From contig OZ018317.1 in NCBI GenBank assembly GCA_963969495.1, forward strand, positions 34,074,226 to 34,138,225: a DNA stretch of 64,000 nt, read 5' to 3'. The translations under genes were made by a program, and so were the position numbers. Positions 1 to 10,434 of this stretch are shown here, piece by piece. Below the pieces are notes generated by a model. That model ran no database searches. It was not told where the DNA came from and saw only the letters and a list, made by a program, of their open reading frames with translations. This stretch comes from Ceratothoa steindachneri. Lineage: Eukaryota; Arthropoda; Malacostraca; Isopoda; Cymothoidae. The stretch's first letter is position 1; each line of letters starts with the position of its first letter.

Positions 1-797
1 AAGATTTACATATTTCAATACCACTGCAAAATGTTTACATTATATTAGAAAAACTGGCAATACAGGTATGTACAATTGTCATAATTAGTTATGTCACATT
101 TTTTTCAAAATGGTTAGGATAAAATCAAGTTAAATACGATATAAAAATTTATATATGTATCATATATTCTCAAATAAGCTGACACAAAGCTTTTGTGGTA
201 CTGCGTTGCCAACTAATATTATTTTTTTCCTCACACAGATGGGAAAATTAATTATAGTGATATAAATAAAAAAAAGACCAATGTTAATGCTAATATTTTT
301 GTGATATTCATGATTAAAAATTTTACAAATATATATATATATATATATAAGCTAACAAGTTGGGAAAAAAGGAAAGATTTCACGAAATTTGTCAACAGTG
401 TTTTGAAACAAATCAGTTTAAAAATGTTTAGACAAAACACATTGGAATTACGCAAAGAGTTTTAAAAAATCACTAAATTTAATGTATTGGTAAATATCCT
501 ATGTAGTTTATTTATAACTAAATATAGCCCATGAACTCCATCTGTCATCAAATAATTCTCAATCCCTAAACGAAAGTCAAGGTAATGTGACATGACTAAT
601 TGGGTCTACTGAATATGCCTGTATGGGAATCGGGGAGAATACCGAAACCATCTCCCGATGCGTCTCGTCAAAGGTGACTATGGCAGGATAAGGAGCGCTG
701 ATTTGGGAGCCCAAACGCCAGAAATCCTTTTTCACCGAGAGCGCATTACGTAATGGCAGCAATAGGTGGGTGGTCACGGACCCCGTCTAGAGATGTT
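1..797. other. AT-rich stretch, no gene seen
   Basis: The stretch is mostly A+T with a short (TA)n run near 330-349. A 66-codon minus-strand frame lies at 577-777 in a less AT-rich patch. It resembles nothing I recognise and has no flanking coding signal, so it is not called. Confidence 0.5.
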
Positions 798-805
798 GTT
801 TAATC

Positions 806-1625
806 CAGCGGTCGCCAACCTGTGGTCCGTGAAAATATTTAGGTAGTCCACGGAAAAAATGTGTCATTATTTATATTTCATGAACATTCAAATAAAAAAA
901 GTTACGATTAACAAAACTTATCATAGACATAGATCAGATGAATATATGGAAGAGAAGGGTTTCAACCGGCAAGTGGTATCCATTATTCAACAGCACTTAC
1001 AGTCACTGACAGAATATTTTGATTTTTATTACCCAAGTGAAGAAGATCCTAGGCCTGGAAATATGTGGATAATAGATCCATTTGTAGCTAACATCGAAGA
1101 AAGCAAATTAAGCATGAATGAAAAAGAAATCCTCATCGATCTATCTTTCGACGACAGTCTCAAAGCTATATTCCAGTCATCTTTATCAAGACCTCATTTC
1201 TGGCTCTCTGTAAAAATGAATACCCATCACTGAGTGAGGAAGCAATGAATATTTTGATTCAATTTTCAACAACATATTCATGCGAAAAGACATTTTCATC
1301 AGTCACAGTAATTAAAACTCGGTGCCGCTCTCGGCTTGAAATAGACGCAGCTCTCCGTCTTGCAGTGACTCCATTGGAGCCGAATCTCCACATACTGAGG
1401 TCAAATAAACAGCAACAACCATCACACTAAAAATGGGTAATATTTAACTAAACTTCAAGTTTTTTGGGGGAAAAATTGCTATATAACTTTTTTTACCTTT
1501 AATGTGTGTATTAGGTATTAAAAAAATAAAACTTTATGATTAATATTGTATAAATATATTTACAGTACCTTTTAATCTAAATTCATATTAGTGGTCCATT
1601 AAGTTCAAAAGGTTGGCGACCGCTG
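806..1625 (+). mobile_element. hAT transposon, internally deleted, with exact TSD
   Basis: The element opens with CAGCGGTCGCCAACC and closes with its perfect 15-base inverse complement. It is flanked by an identical 8-bp duplication, GTTTAATC (798-805 and 1626-1633). An 8-bp TSD with CAG-type termini is the hallmark of the hAT superfamily. At 820 bp it is far shorter than an autonomous hAT (about 3 kb) and keeps only the 3' part of the transposase. The termini and TSD are seen directly; assignment to hAT is established knowledge. It must have relied on a transposase supplied in trans. Confidence 0.95.
859..1430 (+). pseudogene. hAT transposase C-terminal remnant (ZBED5/GTF2IRD2-like)
   Basis: Two overlapping frames together encode the last part of a hAT transposase. 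The first (859-1233) ends in a frameshift near 1215. Reading continues in another frame through SLSEEAMNILIQFSTTYSCE and then FSSVTVIKTRCRSRLEID to a stop at 1430. The block with the TTYSCEKTFS core, IKTR and a following RSRL is the conserved C-terminal dimerisation region of hAT transposases of the domesticated ZBED5 and GTF2IRD2 type. The zinc-finger BED domain and the first two catalytic aspartates are absent. The ATG at 859 is probably not the original start, because the upstream part of the gene has been deleted. It is a dead fragment carried inside the 820-bp element. Confidence 0.85.
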
Positions 1626-1681
1626 GTTTAATCCTAATCAGCGGGTAATTAAAAAGAGAAGACGAAAAAGGGCATTGAGGT

Positions 1682-1735
1682 CGGGAGGGCACACAATGGC
1701 CCAGGTGTTAGCGCCGGCAGGCTGCCCCATACCTC
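1682..1735 (+). repeat. Dispersed ~50-bp repeat, copy 1
   Basis: Beginning TCGGGAGGGCACACAATGG, this segment is closely matched at 30371-30425 and more loosely at 28100-28150. It lies 200 bp upstream of the 31-bp minisatellite. A related minisatellite lies close to the 28-kb copy. The family is unknown. Confidence 0.5.
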
Positions 1736-1924
1736 AACTCAGAAACTTCTTATAGGGTACACGTTGGGGCCGGGAGGGCATGTCATTCCTCCGGGTCTTT
1801 ACTAAACTATTCCTCCCCTTGAGGGACACCAACGAGTGAATTGTGTAGGTGCGTGGAATGAGCGAGGTGTTGGGAAGAGTTAACCAAATTAATTGGGTTT
1901 AAAAAACGAAGATGACATATAGGG

Positions 1925-2272
1925 CCTAACACCCTCTTTCCCCCATCTTGAAGGGACCTAACACCCTCTTTCCTCTATCTTGAAGGGACCTAACGCCCTC
2001 TTTCCCCATCCTGAATGGACCTAACGCCCTCTTTCCCGCATCTTGAAGAGACCTAACACCCTCTTTCCCCCATCTTGAAGGGACCTAACGCCCTCTTTTC
2101 CCCATCTTGAAGGGACCTAACGCCCTCTTTCCCCCATCTTGAAGGGACCTAACGCCCTATTTCTCCCATCTTGAAGGGACCTAACACCCTCTTTCCCCCA
2201 TCTTGAAGGGACCTAACACCCTCTTTCCCCTCTCTTGAAGGCGCCTAACGCCCTCTTCCCCATCCTGAGGCA
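1925..2272 (+). repeat. Minisatellite, 31-32 bp unit, about 11 copies
   Basis: The unit is close to GGACCTAACRCCCTCTTTCC followed by a C-run and ATCTTGAAG. It repeats about eleven times with small changes, and the last units are the most diverged. The strand is strongly pyrimidine-biased. The same motif appears in reverse orientation at 27140-27305. Confidence 0.9.
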
Positions 2273-2279
2273 GCAGTTT

Positions 2280-2580
2280 GCATGGGGGGGTGGAGTGAGA
2301 TCAGGTATGAATAAGGGAAAAAGGGCGAAAGCGAGGGGGTCTTGCTATTGAGGGAGGGGTGTCATGATACAAAGGGGTGAATATGAATGAGAGAACTCGA
2401 GAATTATCTGGGTGAGGTTGAAATCACAGATGGTGAAATTGTGTGTAGTTTTAGTGTGTGGGAGCGACAGTAGTGTAATTGGAGGTGTGGAAGAATCTCT
2501 GAAACGACTTGGCACGAGGGGTTGGAGTGAATTGGGTGAATGAAGGAGATATGAGTAGAAAAGTTTGAATGAGAGCATTT
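2280..2580 (-). repeat. Dispersed repeat, copy 1 (other copy near 42.8 kb)
   Basis: The reverse complement of this stretch aligns with 42740-42975. Shared blocks include ATAATTCTCGAGTTC, a CCTGATC/TCACTCCA block and a run around CCCACACACTAAAAC. Both copies are C-rich on the same relative strand. A 77-codon minus frame here is not supported by the second copy, so no protein is called. Confidence 0.6.
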
Positions 2581-2871
2581 GCTACACGTGGATAAAGTGA
2601 AGATGGATGCTAAATTTCTGTGTTCTTTCACACAACGGAGTGGAGGTGTGCGTATGTAAATATTACATTTCAATATCAAATATTTTTATTAATATTTTTA
2701 TAGTTTTACCTTTGAAGATGAAATATAGAAAGAATCCTAATAGATTTTCGTACCTGCAGCGAAGTAATAATGTATTATTAACATCTTAATAAAATTATTC
2801 CATTTGGCAAATTGCTAAGGTGTATTTTAGAATCAGATTGGAAGACTAAGATAAAATTTGATTCTCTTACA

Positions 2872-2954
2872 TGTTGTTAAACGTGCCTAGAGAATTTTGC
2901 AAGTTGGAGCAAAAGCAAGAAGAAATATCTACTTTTTATGGAGAGATGGGAAAA
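2872..2954 (+). repeat. Single diverged unit of the 12.3-13.7 kb satellite
   Basis: TTACATGTTGT, then AATTTTGCAAGTTGGAGCAA, then AAGAAATATCTAC reproduces one unit of the satellite at 12349-13660. It is followed by GGAGAGATGGG, which resembles the sequence just after the last satellite unit (13655-13670). The satellite family therefore borders the 3-12.3 kb hAT element on both sides in the same orientation. Confidence 0.7.
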
Positions 2955-3202
2955 AACCCTGGATTTAGTGTCCAAAATTCTTTAAGCCCTTCGGGCGAAA
3001 AGACCTGAAATTCCTATCGTCCTTTTAAATTTTCAATCCTCCGAAAAAAAAAGTAAATAGGAAACGTGTTTTTCTAATATAATTTCTTGAAACTAATGTT
3101 AAACATTCATAGTTACATCTCTACTTTCAATGAGACACAGTCGTCACTCTCTTCTACTTCATCCCCGTTAATTTTCCAAATCTTCGACTCAAGATTCAGT
3201 CA

Positions 3203-4330
3203 TATTTCTATTGGTTTTTGAGGGTCAAAGCTAAAGAGATCTGCATAATTGAGGTAGACCCTCATTAGATTGTCGAGAGAAGGAGTACAAACTATATGCA
3301 GTTTTTATCCGTTTCATTGCCGAGAATCCACGCCCACAATCGACGGAGGTGGCAGGAAGTGAAAGTAGAATGTGGATGAGAGGGAGTAGATTTGATAACT
3401 CTGCTCCATACTTACGATTCAATTGCCGCCCAGTAAATGTTTCATGATTTTTTTTTTCCAATCCTTGTCGTAGATCTTCGATTTAAGGATCGCCCATTCA
3501 TATAGATATATTAATTAAATATTAACTAATCATCTTTCATAAAATATTTTATCTCTAATTTTCCCCCAAATTGAATTTTAGTATATTAAAATGAAATATA
3601 ATTTCCTATCCAAATATTGTAAATATTAATTTTTCTATTACAATCCAAAGTAATTGTTTAATAACTGAATTTAAACACTCACCCAGTTTTTAAATAGATA
3701 ATAATTTAATATCGAATAACCAATACGGATTCCGACCCCAAGCCTTGCCCTTAACGGCTTGAGAATATCAAATTTATAGAACAAACGTTTTCATTTATAC
3801 TTTCAGAAATAAATAAAGAATTACCCTTGACGCGTAAAATTTTATAGTTATTTTTTTTCCAATAAACGTTTCCTTTGACTTCTTTTTTTACTGTACAATA
3901 GCAGGTTTACCTACATTGTTTTCCACGTCAAGGAAGTTTTTAGTCTGCAATACTCATAACATTTACGACTTCTCCCTGCATGGATGTTATTCGCCCATCA
4001 AGGGATTCGAGAAAATTGACAATAAGTGAGTATGAGACACTGATGAAGGAAGAATCTGAGCCGTTCAGGATGAAGCCAGCATATTCGTGACCAGTAAAGA
4101 CCAATGAAGATGAGGTCTCTATTTGTACTTCGTACTGTTGACTAAAGGAGTCATTGCACTCCTGCCAGAGACAATTCACGAGTTTGCAGGTTAAGGGATA
4201 ACTTGACGAGTGGTTTGAGAACTATCTGAAGATACAAAGTCTACTTGATGATCGATAAATTTTTCAAAAGCTTGGTGATCCCTTTAGCCTTCTCGTTTTT
4301 TGTCTCGTTTGCCACGTCTTTAGCAATCTA
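3203..4330 (-). pseudogene. hAT transposase relic, C-terminal half
   Basis: On the minus strand a conserved hAT C-terminal block reads LLPLIHILLSLPATSVDCGR then GFSAMKRIKT (about 3460-3310), the dimerisation signature of KIAA1586/ZMYM-type hAT transposases. A 1-bp frameshift follows, and the natural end LFSFDPQKPIEI is then read to a stop near 3203. Upstream (3940-4330) further transposase-like sequence survives, including VANETKNEKAKG, but with several stop codons. The gap at about 3470-3930 is AT-rich and unreadable. This is the 3' part of the gene whose 5' part lies at 10435-11490. Confidence 0.7.
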
Positions 4331-4522
4331 TAATATATCATATATCTTATTTTAATATCTTATCTTAATATATGTCTTATTTTAAATAAAAATTGTCTTG
4401 GATAGATGAAGCGCAATTCTCGAAAATCCTTTCAGGAAAATTTCTATCACCCTCTGAAGATGTTGCAACTATCCTTCGGGATACATAGGCGTTTTATTTA
4501 AGGTGACGAAGGATTATTTCAG

Positions 4523-5990
4523 TGTCGTAGAATGACTCCCGACGATATACCATATATCACTATTCGTTGAGGGAACTTCCTTAATTATCTTTAGAGTGCG
4601 TTTACTGTCTGGCGGCCGATATTATGTATCTTCGATATGCTTAAGAAGTGGAACTGAGCTCAAGGATAATAATATTGCTATCATTAATAAAATAGAGTTT
4701 TATTAATAATAACTATAAACAATACACAAAAAACCGGAAAATATTGACATAAACAGAATGGAAAGGGTCGTGGAGACTCGGGCTAATCCGAGGATTTAAA
4801 GGATTAAAAAAGGTAAAACAAAAAATATCGAGTTAAAGAGATGGGATGGTTAGATAAACCATTTAAAGCACAGGATAGAATTGACAAAAGGGATCAATAC
4901 TCAAAGGTGAAGTTTGGCTTACGTAACTTTTGGCACTAGTGTTGCAGTGGAAAGTGGCGCAAAGGAGTTTCGGTCCGCTGGCGAGCTCCAGCCGAAAGGG
5001 GGGGGGGATAAAAGGATCCTGACGAGGCGTCTTGGGAAGGAGAACCGTTTCTCGACGAACGGCTGGAAGAACAATGGCTGTTCTAGGTTGTTCTCTCTGA
5101 ACAAAGGGGGGATGAGAACCGTCTCTTGTCTACGGGCTCAAGAACAATGGCTGTTCTAATGTTGTTCTCCTTTGAACAACAGGGGGGTGAGAACCGTTTC
5201 TTGGCGAAGGGCTCAAAACGAACAATGGCTGTTCTAGGTTGTTCTCTTCTGAACAAAGGGGGAATGAGAACCGTCTCTTTGTCTACGGGCTCAAGAACAA
5301 TGGCTGTTCTAATGTTGTTCTCCTCTGAACAACAGGGGGGGGGGGGGGTGAGAACCGTTTCTTGGCGAAGGGCTCAAAACGAACAATGGCTGTTCTAATG
5401 CTGTTCTCCTTGAACAACAGGGGGGGATGAGAACCGTTTCTTGGCGAAGGGCTCAAAACGAACAATGGCTGTTCTAATGCTGTTCTCCTTTGAACAACAG
5501 GGGGGGAAGCCTTGGGGACTTGGCGTCGGAAAGGCTCGAACCTTTGGCACTCAAGGAATATTGTCCTCCTTCTGGACAAGTGATGGTGAATCTCGAGGTC
5601 GAGGTCCCTTGGCGCACAAAGGGATAGAGGGTCGTGGTGATGTTTCGCGACGAAAATCTGGATCTCCAATCTGATCTTAGTGGTAAAGTTTCCATATAAA
5701 TAGCCAGGACATCTCCTTGGCGTGGGGGAAAATGGAGTGAAAGCTTGGAGGGAACGCACAGCCGGGCCGGAGAACAATGCCTTATCTGCTCATAAGCCCA
5801 ACTCAATCTGGCGAGGTCGGCGTATGGGGGCGAACGGGGGGACGATAACCTCCTTGATTAAACATTGACATCCGGTAGCTGTGATAAGACTCCAAGCCTC
5901 GAATCGAAGATGCACGTGGGCAGCATCGTGGTTTTAAATAATATGGGATAGGAGTTGAAATTAAACGCAGCTTCAACACGTTCTATCACA
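4523..5990 (-). repeat. 3' LTR (left on the plus strand)
   Basis: This is the downstream LTR of the minus-strand element. It shares its whole length with 8959-10429. It contains an internal tandem array (about 5060-5510), a G14 run at 5335-5348 and a possible TATA-like CATATAAATAG around 5692 on the plus strand. The LTR edge is fixed by the TSD on one side and the purine tract on the other. Confidence 0.93.
5060..5512. repeat. Tandem array inside the LTR with AGAACAATGGCTGTTCT palindromes
   Basis: Six units of roughly 73-86 bp each carry an inverted repeat AGAACA/TGTTCT (or GAACA/TGTTC) around ATGGC, at about 5068, 5141, 5219, 5294, 5380 and 5459. A second hairpin, GTTGTTC...GAACAAC, follows each copy. 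Each core contains AACAATGG, which matches the SOX-factor consensus. The same array occurs in the other LTR at about 9500-9950. Confidence 0.85.
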
Positions 5991-6003
5991 CCCCTCCATT
6001 CCA
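5991..6003 (-). other. Polypurine tract of the LTR element
   Basis: On the minus strand GGAATGGAGGGG directly precedes the LTR start TGTGATAGAACG. This is the expected place and composition for plus-strand priming in LTR retroelements. Confidence 0.75.
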
Positions 6004-6480
6004 GGGGAAGTTGTCACTTCGGAAAAAAGAGAGAAGGGACAACGATAGAGCTCCGTTGTGGGGAACTCGTTTTCTTGTACCAACCGTACCTTCCTGCACC
6101 TAACTAGTATTACCTCAATACATATGATTATTTTGATCTTTAGAATACAGGGGAAAATAACCTTTAATACAACTTAATCAGAGAAAAAAAAAGGGCATGG
6201 AACAATGAAATGATATAAACTTAGGACATACGGGACAAAATAATTTATACGTAAATTAATAAGAACAAATATATATACATACAAAAAATTAGACATTGAG
6301 CGTTACAAAATTCAGACCTATACATTAATTAATAATATTACAAAAGAATCTTAAATTAAGTCGTACAAGACGGTATATACCTACATGGAGATACTAATCC
6401 TATGAATACAATTATTCTACGCTATTCGGTAACGCATTCCTACTGAGTGCGTCAGCGACCTGGTTATCGGAACCTTTTAT
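6004..6480 (-). other. Non-coding 3' internal region of the LTR element
   Basis: Just after the stop of the long frame (TAG at about 6481), the same frame could continue for about 25 codons with GSDNQVADALSRNA, the conserved segment that follows RNase H in Gypsy polyproteins. It then runs into AT-rich sequence. No integrase motifs (HHCC or DDE) are seen, so integrase has been lost. Confidence 0.7.
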
Positions 6481-8622
6481 CTAATTTATTTTAAACTGAT
6501 ACTCTTGCAAGAGTAAACTCCAGCGCATGATGCGGCCGTTTGAGTGTCTCACATTCCTAATATAGGCTAACGGACGGTGGTCGGTTCCTATTTGAAATTC
6601 TTTACATATCAAGTACAGCTTGAATTTGTCTATGACCCAGATAATTGATAGAGCTTTCTTTTCTCTAGTGGCATATCTCTTTTCGCGTGGTAATAGTTGA
6701 CGACTAGCATATGCAAGTGGATGACTCGTTCTGTCATCCTCGTATTGAAGGGGTACACCTCCAATGCCCTCGTTGCTCACGTCGGTCTTAACCCCAAAAG
6801 ATTTTTCCGGGTTGGGCAACTTTAAAATGGGGGCAGAAATGAACTTACTTTTGAGCTGATTAAAATGGGAAACAGCGACATCGTTCCAACGTAAACGATC
6901 GGGGAAATTCTTTTCCTGAAGGGGGCATAGGGGGGCCAAAATTGCAGCGAAATTCGGAACAAATTGCTGATAGGGAGAAGCTGATCCTAGGAACGATCTT
7001 AATGGCTTATTTGTAATCGGGAGGGGCATGTGGGCGATTGCCTTAATCTTGTTCTCGTGGGGACCTAACTTGCTTTGTCCTATTTTGAAACCCAAATATT
7101 TGATGGTTTCGTGAGCAAAATGGCATTTGCTGGGGCCAATGGTGAGGCCATTTTCACGCAGTTGCTCGAAAAGAGCTAATAGGGCGGGTAAATGGTGACT
7201 CCATTTAATTAGTTCTTGTAGCTGACTCTTCTGACGTGGTGTCAGCTGCGCGTCACTATCCAGGTCAGAGGGTTCCAAAGACTCGCCTGGTAGGGAAGGA
7301 GGAGGGTAATCAGCATCAGGTTGGATGCACACTGTCTGGATTACATTAAGGGACTCCGCGGGGCAATCCTCTTCAAGCGCCGATGCTTCGTCCAGTTCTA
7401 CGAAGGTATCTCCATGGGCGCGTTGGGGGTTCTTTTTTTCTTGGGGTCCAGGGACAGTCTCCGTGTCCTTGTCTGGGGCCTTATCACCTAAGGGTGTTAG
7501 TGATTCACATTCCTCTTTTGCCGTCATAAAGTCCTGGTTAGGGGTCTCCGAGAAATCGGACGGTATCGGGGTTCTGATGGGGACGGGCTCCTGGGCTTCT
7601 TTCTTATCTCGGCCTTGAGGAAGGGCGGCCTGAAACACAGGGTCGAAACTTACTTGGGGGCTCTGTCCTATAAGTACGGAACAGAATTTTATGGGTGCTA
7701 CAATGACTTCAGCCCAGCCATTATAATATTGACACTGCAGGTAACATCTAGCGACGGGGAATCTGTTCGCCCGCCCAAGGTAGTCATGTACCACCGCAAA
7801 TTTTTCGTGGTTAGAGGCCACTGGGAGGAGTTTGTCGGACACGATGAAACACGTACATCCTGTGTCCCTGACGAGAGTCAATACTCGGCAGCTGTCCACG
7901 CTGCCCTCCTCATATTTCAAAGTTCCCGATGAACTTTTACCAAAAACAAAATTTACCTGGTGGCCTGACGGAGGGGGAGAAGTTTCTGCTTGGGTCTGCA
8001 CCACCGGGGGAGCCGGGGTTGCATTAATCTGGTGAACTTGGTGGGCTGGTCCGCTTTTAAGACTAGAATTTTGGGGGCAATTCCAGCTCATGTGGTTTTC
8101 TACACCACAGGTGAAGCATATGGTTGGTCGCTTCGGGAAGAGAGATGGAATAGAAGTCTTAACGGAAGGTTTGGAGTCCCGTTGTTGGTTTTGGGGAAAG
8201 AAGTTTAGGGGTTTTACGGGGCTCGGAAACTTTGTCAGCTTTCCTGGGAAGGGGCGCGAATCCTTCCTTCTTTCTTCTCGTTGGATTTCTTTTTCTCGTT
8301 CTTCTCGTTGTATTTTTCTTTCTCGTTCTTCTCGTTGTATTTCTCTTTCTCGTTCCTCTCGTTGTTTTTCTCTTTCTCGTTCTTCTCGTTGTATTTTTCT
8401 TTCTCGTTCTTCTCGTTGTATTTCTCTTTCTCGTTCTTCCTTTTTTCTTTGATATTTTTCTTCAATCCGAGCTAGTTCAATCTGATGGTGAAGGTACACT
8501 TGTCTTATCCATTCCTCTCTTATGTACTTAATTAGTTCTTTTCCGGAAAGTCCCAAGGATTCTCCTTGTGCTTTAAAGATTTCAAACTGAGTCATCTTTG
8601 CACTTGGGGGCGCACTAGTCAA
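6481..8622 (-). CDS. Gag-protease-(RT thumb)-RNase H fusion of a Gypsy element
   Basis: This is a single open frame of 713 codons. Residues 1-50 are a gag N-terminus of the type with LGLSGKELIKYIREEW. Residues 51-121 are an Arg/Glu-rich coiled-coil-like segment of repeated REERE units. A CCHC zinc knuckle (CFTCGVENHMSWNC) lies at about 169-182. A retropepsin-like active site, DTG, lies at about 253-255. Residues 350-455 are an acidic linker. The frame then jumps at about residue 475 into the region after the RT catalytic loop (HLPALLALFEQLRENG), followed by the RT thumb. A degenerate RNase H domain starts near TDVSNEGIGG (about 614) and reaches TDHRPLAYI. The RT fingers and palm, including the catalytic aspartates, are absent through an in-frame deletion. 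A TAG ends the frame inside the post-RNase H linker. The frame may still be translated, but it cannot encode an active polymerase. Start chosen: the first ATG at 8622 (MTSAPPSAK). Confidence 0.85.
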   Translation of the reverse strand: MTSAPPSAKMTQFEIFKAQGESLGLSGKELIKYIREEWIRQVYLHHQIELARIEEKYQRKKEEREREIQREERERKIQREEREREKQREEREREIQREERERKIQREEREKEIQREERRKDSRPFPGKLTKFPSPVKPLNFFPQNQQRDSKPSVKTSIPSLFPKRPTICFTCGVENHMSWNCPQNSSLKSGPAHQVHQINATPAPPVVQTQAETSPPPSGHQVNFVFGKSSSGTLKYEEGSVDSCRVLTLVRDTGCTCFIVSDKLLPVASNHEKFAVVHDYLGRANRFPVARCYLQCQYYNGWAEVIVAPIKFCSVLIGQSPQVSFDPVFQAALPQGRDKKEAQEPVPIRTPIPSDFSETPNQDFMTAKEECESLTPLGDKAPDKDTETVPGPQEKKNPQRAHGDTFVELDEASALEEDCPAESLNVIQTVCIQPDADYPPPSLPGESLEPSDLDSDAQLTPRQKSQLQELIKWSHHLPALLALFEQLRENGLTIGPSKCHFAHETIKYLGFKIGQSKLGPHENKIKAIAHMPLPITNKPLRSFLGSASPYQQFVPNFAAILAPLCPLQEKNFPDRLRWNDVAVSHFNQLKSKFISAPILKLPNPEKSFGVKTDVSNEGIGGVPLQYEDDRTSHPLAYASRQLLPREKRYATREKKALSIIWVIDKFKLYLICKEFQIGTDHRPLAYIRNVRHSNGRIMRWSLLLQEYQFKIN

Positions 8623-8925
8623 CCAACTAAAATTCCTTGCAACAAGAATTATGCCTCTATAGAATTAGCCTACCTAAATATGGGCACTGACCTATTCGTA
8701 CTTGTTTTCTCAATCTAAATAACCACTGACTAAAATCACAAAAAAACACAAACAAATTATTATAACCGTTCCTTGAGCTACTCCAGCTTCTTAAGTTTTA
8801 AAAAAAAGGGATAGCAATCGTTAAAACAAAAGGGAACTACTATATTCTATTATTATAACGAATAACACTATGCTTTACTCGACTGAGACCAGTGTTTGCA
8901 AAGATATAGCGTTAAACCTTACACA

Positions 8926-8935
8926 CCTGATACCA
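8926..8935 (-). other. Candidate primer-binding site
   Basis: On the minus strand TGGTATCAGG lies about 24 nt downstream of the 5' LTR end. It starts with the TGG expected to pair with a tRNA CCA end, and the first nine bases match the common initiator-Met-type PBS. The gap from the LTR is longer than usual, so this is tentative. Confidence 0.4.
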
Positions 8936-8958
8936 AATTTAAATGGTATATAGATATA

Positions 8959-10429
8959 TGTCGTAGAATGACTCCCGACGATATACCATATATCACTATT
9001 CGTTGAGGGAACTTCCTTAATTATCTTTAGAGTGCGTTTACTGTCTGGCGGTCGATATTATGTATCTTCGATATGCTTAAGAAGTGGAACTGAGCTCAAG
9101 GATAATAATATTGCTATTATTAATAAAATAGAGTTTTATTAATAATAACTATAAACAATACACAAAAAAACGGAAAATATTGACATAAACAGAATGGAAA
9201 GGGTCGTGGAGACTCGGGCTAATCCGAGGATTTAAAGGATTAAAAAAAGGTAAAACAAAAAATATCGAGTTAAAGAGATGGGATGGTTCGATAAACCATT
9301 TAAAGCACAGGATAGAATTGACAAAAGGGATCAATACTCAAAGGTGAAGTTTGGCTTACGTAACTTTTGGCACTAGTGGTGCAGTGGAAGGTGGCGCAAA
9401 GGAGTTTCGGTCCGCTGGCGAGCTCCAGCCGAAAGGGGGGGGGGGATAAAAGGATCCTGACGAGGCGTCTTGGGAAGAAGAACCGTTTCTCGACGAACGG
9501 CTGGAAGAACAATGGCTGTTCTAGGTTGTTCTCTCTGAACAAAGGGGGGATGAGAACCGTCTCTTGTCTACGGGCTCAAGAACAATGGCTGTTCTAATGT
9601 TGTTCTCCTTTGAACAACAGGGGGGTGAGAACCGTTTCTTGGCGAAGGGCTCAAAACGAACAATGGCTGTTCTAGGTTGTTCTCTTCTGAACAAAGGGGG
9701 GGATGAGAACCGTCTCTTTGTCTACGGGCTCAAGAACAATGGCTGTTCTAATGTTGTTCTCCTCTGAACAACAGGGGGGGGGGGGGGTGAGAACCGTTTC
9801 TTGGCGAAGGGCTCAAAACGAACAATGGCTGTTCTAATGCTGTTCTCCTTGAACAACAGGGGGGGATGAGAACCGTTTCTTGGCGAAGGGCTCAAAACGA
9901 ACAATGGCTGTTCTAATGCTGTTCTCCTTTGAACAACAGGGGAGGAAGCCTTGGGGACTTGGCGTCGGAAAGGCTCGAACCTTTGGCACTCAAGGAATAT
10001 TGTCCTCCTTCTGGACAAGTGATGGTGAATCTCGAGGTCGAGGTCCCTTGGCGCACAAAGGGAGAGAGGGTCGTGGTGATGTTTCGCGACGAAAATCTGG
10101 ATCTCCAATCTGATCTTAGTGGTAAAGTTTCCATATAAATAGCCAGGACATCTCCTTGGCGTGGGGGAAAATGGAGTGAAAGCTTGGAGGGAACGCACAG
10201 CCGGGCCGGAGAACAATGCCTTATCTGCTCATAAGCCCAACTCAATCTGGCGAGGTCGGCGTATGGGGGCGAACGGGGGAACGATAACCTCCTTGATTAA
10301 ACATTGACATCCGGTAGCTGTGATAAGACTCCAAGCCTCGAATCGAAGATGCACGTGGGCAGCATCGTGGTTTTAAATAATATGGGATAGGAGTTGAAAT
10401 TAAACGCAGCTTCAACTCGTTCTATTACA
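8959..10429 (-). repeat. 5' LTR (right on the plus strand)
   Basis: This is the upstream LTR of the minus-strand element. It is nearly identical to 4523-5990 and includes the same internal palindrome array (about 9500-9950) and a G14 run at 9774-9787. The 164-codon and 110-codon minus frames present in both LTRs are shared because the LTRs are duplicates, so they are not evidence of a gene. Confidence 0.93.
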
Positions 10430-10434
10430 TTCAG

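Larger units (their letters stand above)
4523..10429 (-). mobile_element. Ty3/Gypsy-type LTR retrotransposon, defective, recent
   Basis: Two direct repeats of about 1.47 kb (4523-5990 and 8959-10429) begin TGTCGTAGAATG and end ACA on the plus strand, giving TG...CA termini. The whole is flanked by the 5-bp duplication TTCAG (4518-4522 and 10430-10434). The encoded frame runs on the minus strand, so the 5' LTR is the right one. By eye the LTRs differ at about a dozen substitutions plus a few homopolymer length changes, under about 1%, so insertion was recent. The internal region is only about 3 kb. It carries gag, a zinc knuckle, a protease and a fused RT-thumb/RNase H remnant. The RT palm and integrase are missing, so it depended on a helper. 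Confidence 0.93.

Noticed and set aside
8235..8531. Phe/Leu/Ser-rich frames opposite the gag coiled coil
   Set aside because: They are antisense shadows of the repetitive Arg/Glu-coding segment.
5283..10216. 164- and 110-codon frames repeated in two places
   Set aside because: They are duplicated only because the two LTRs are copies; they run through the palindromic tandem array and have no domain.
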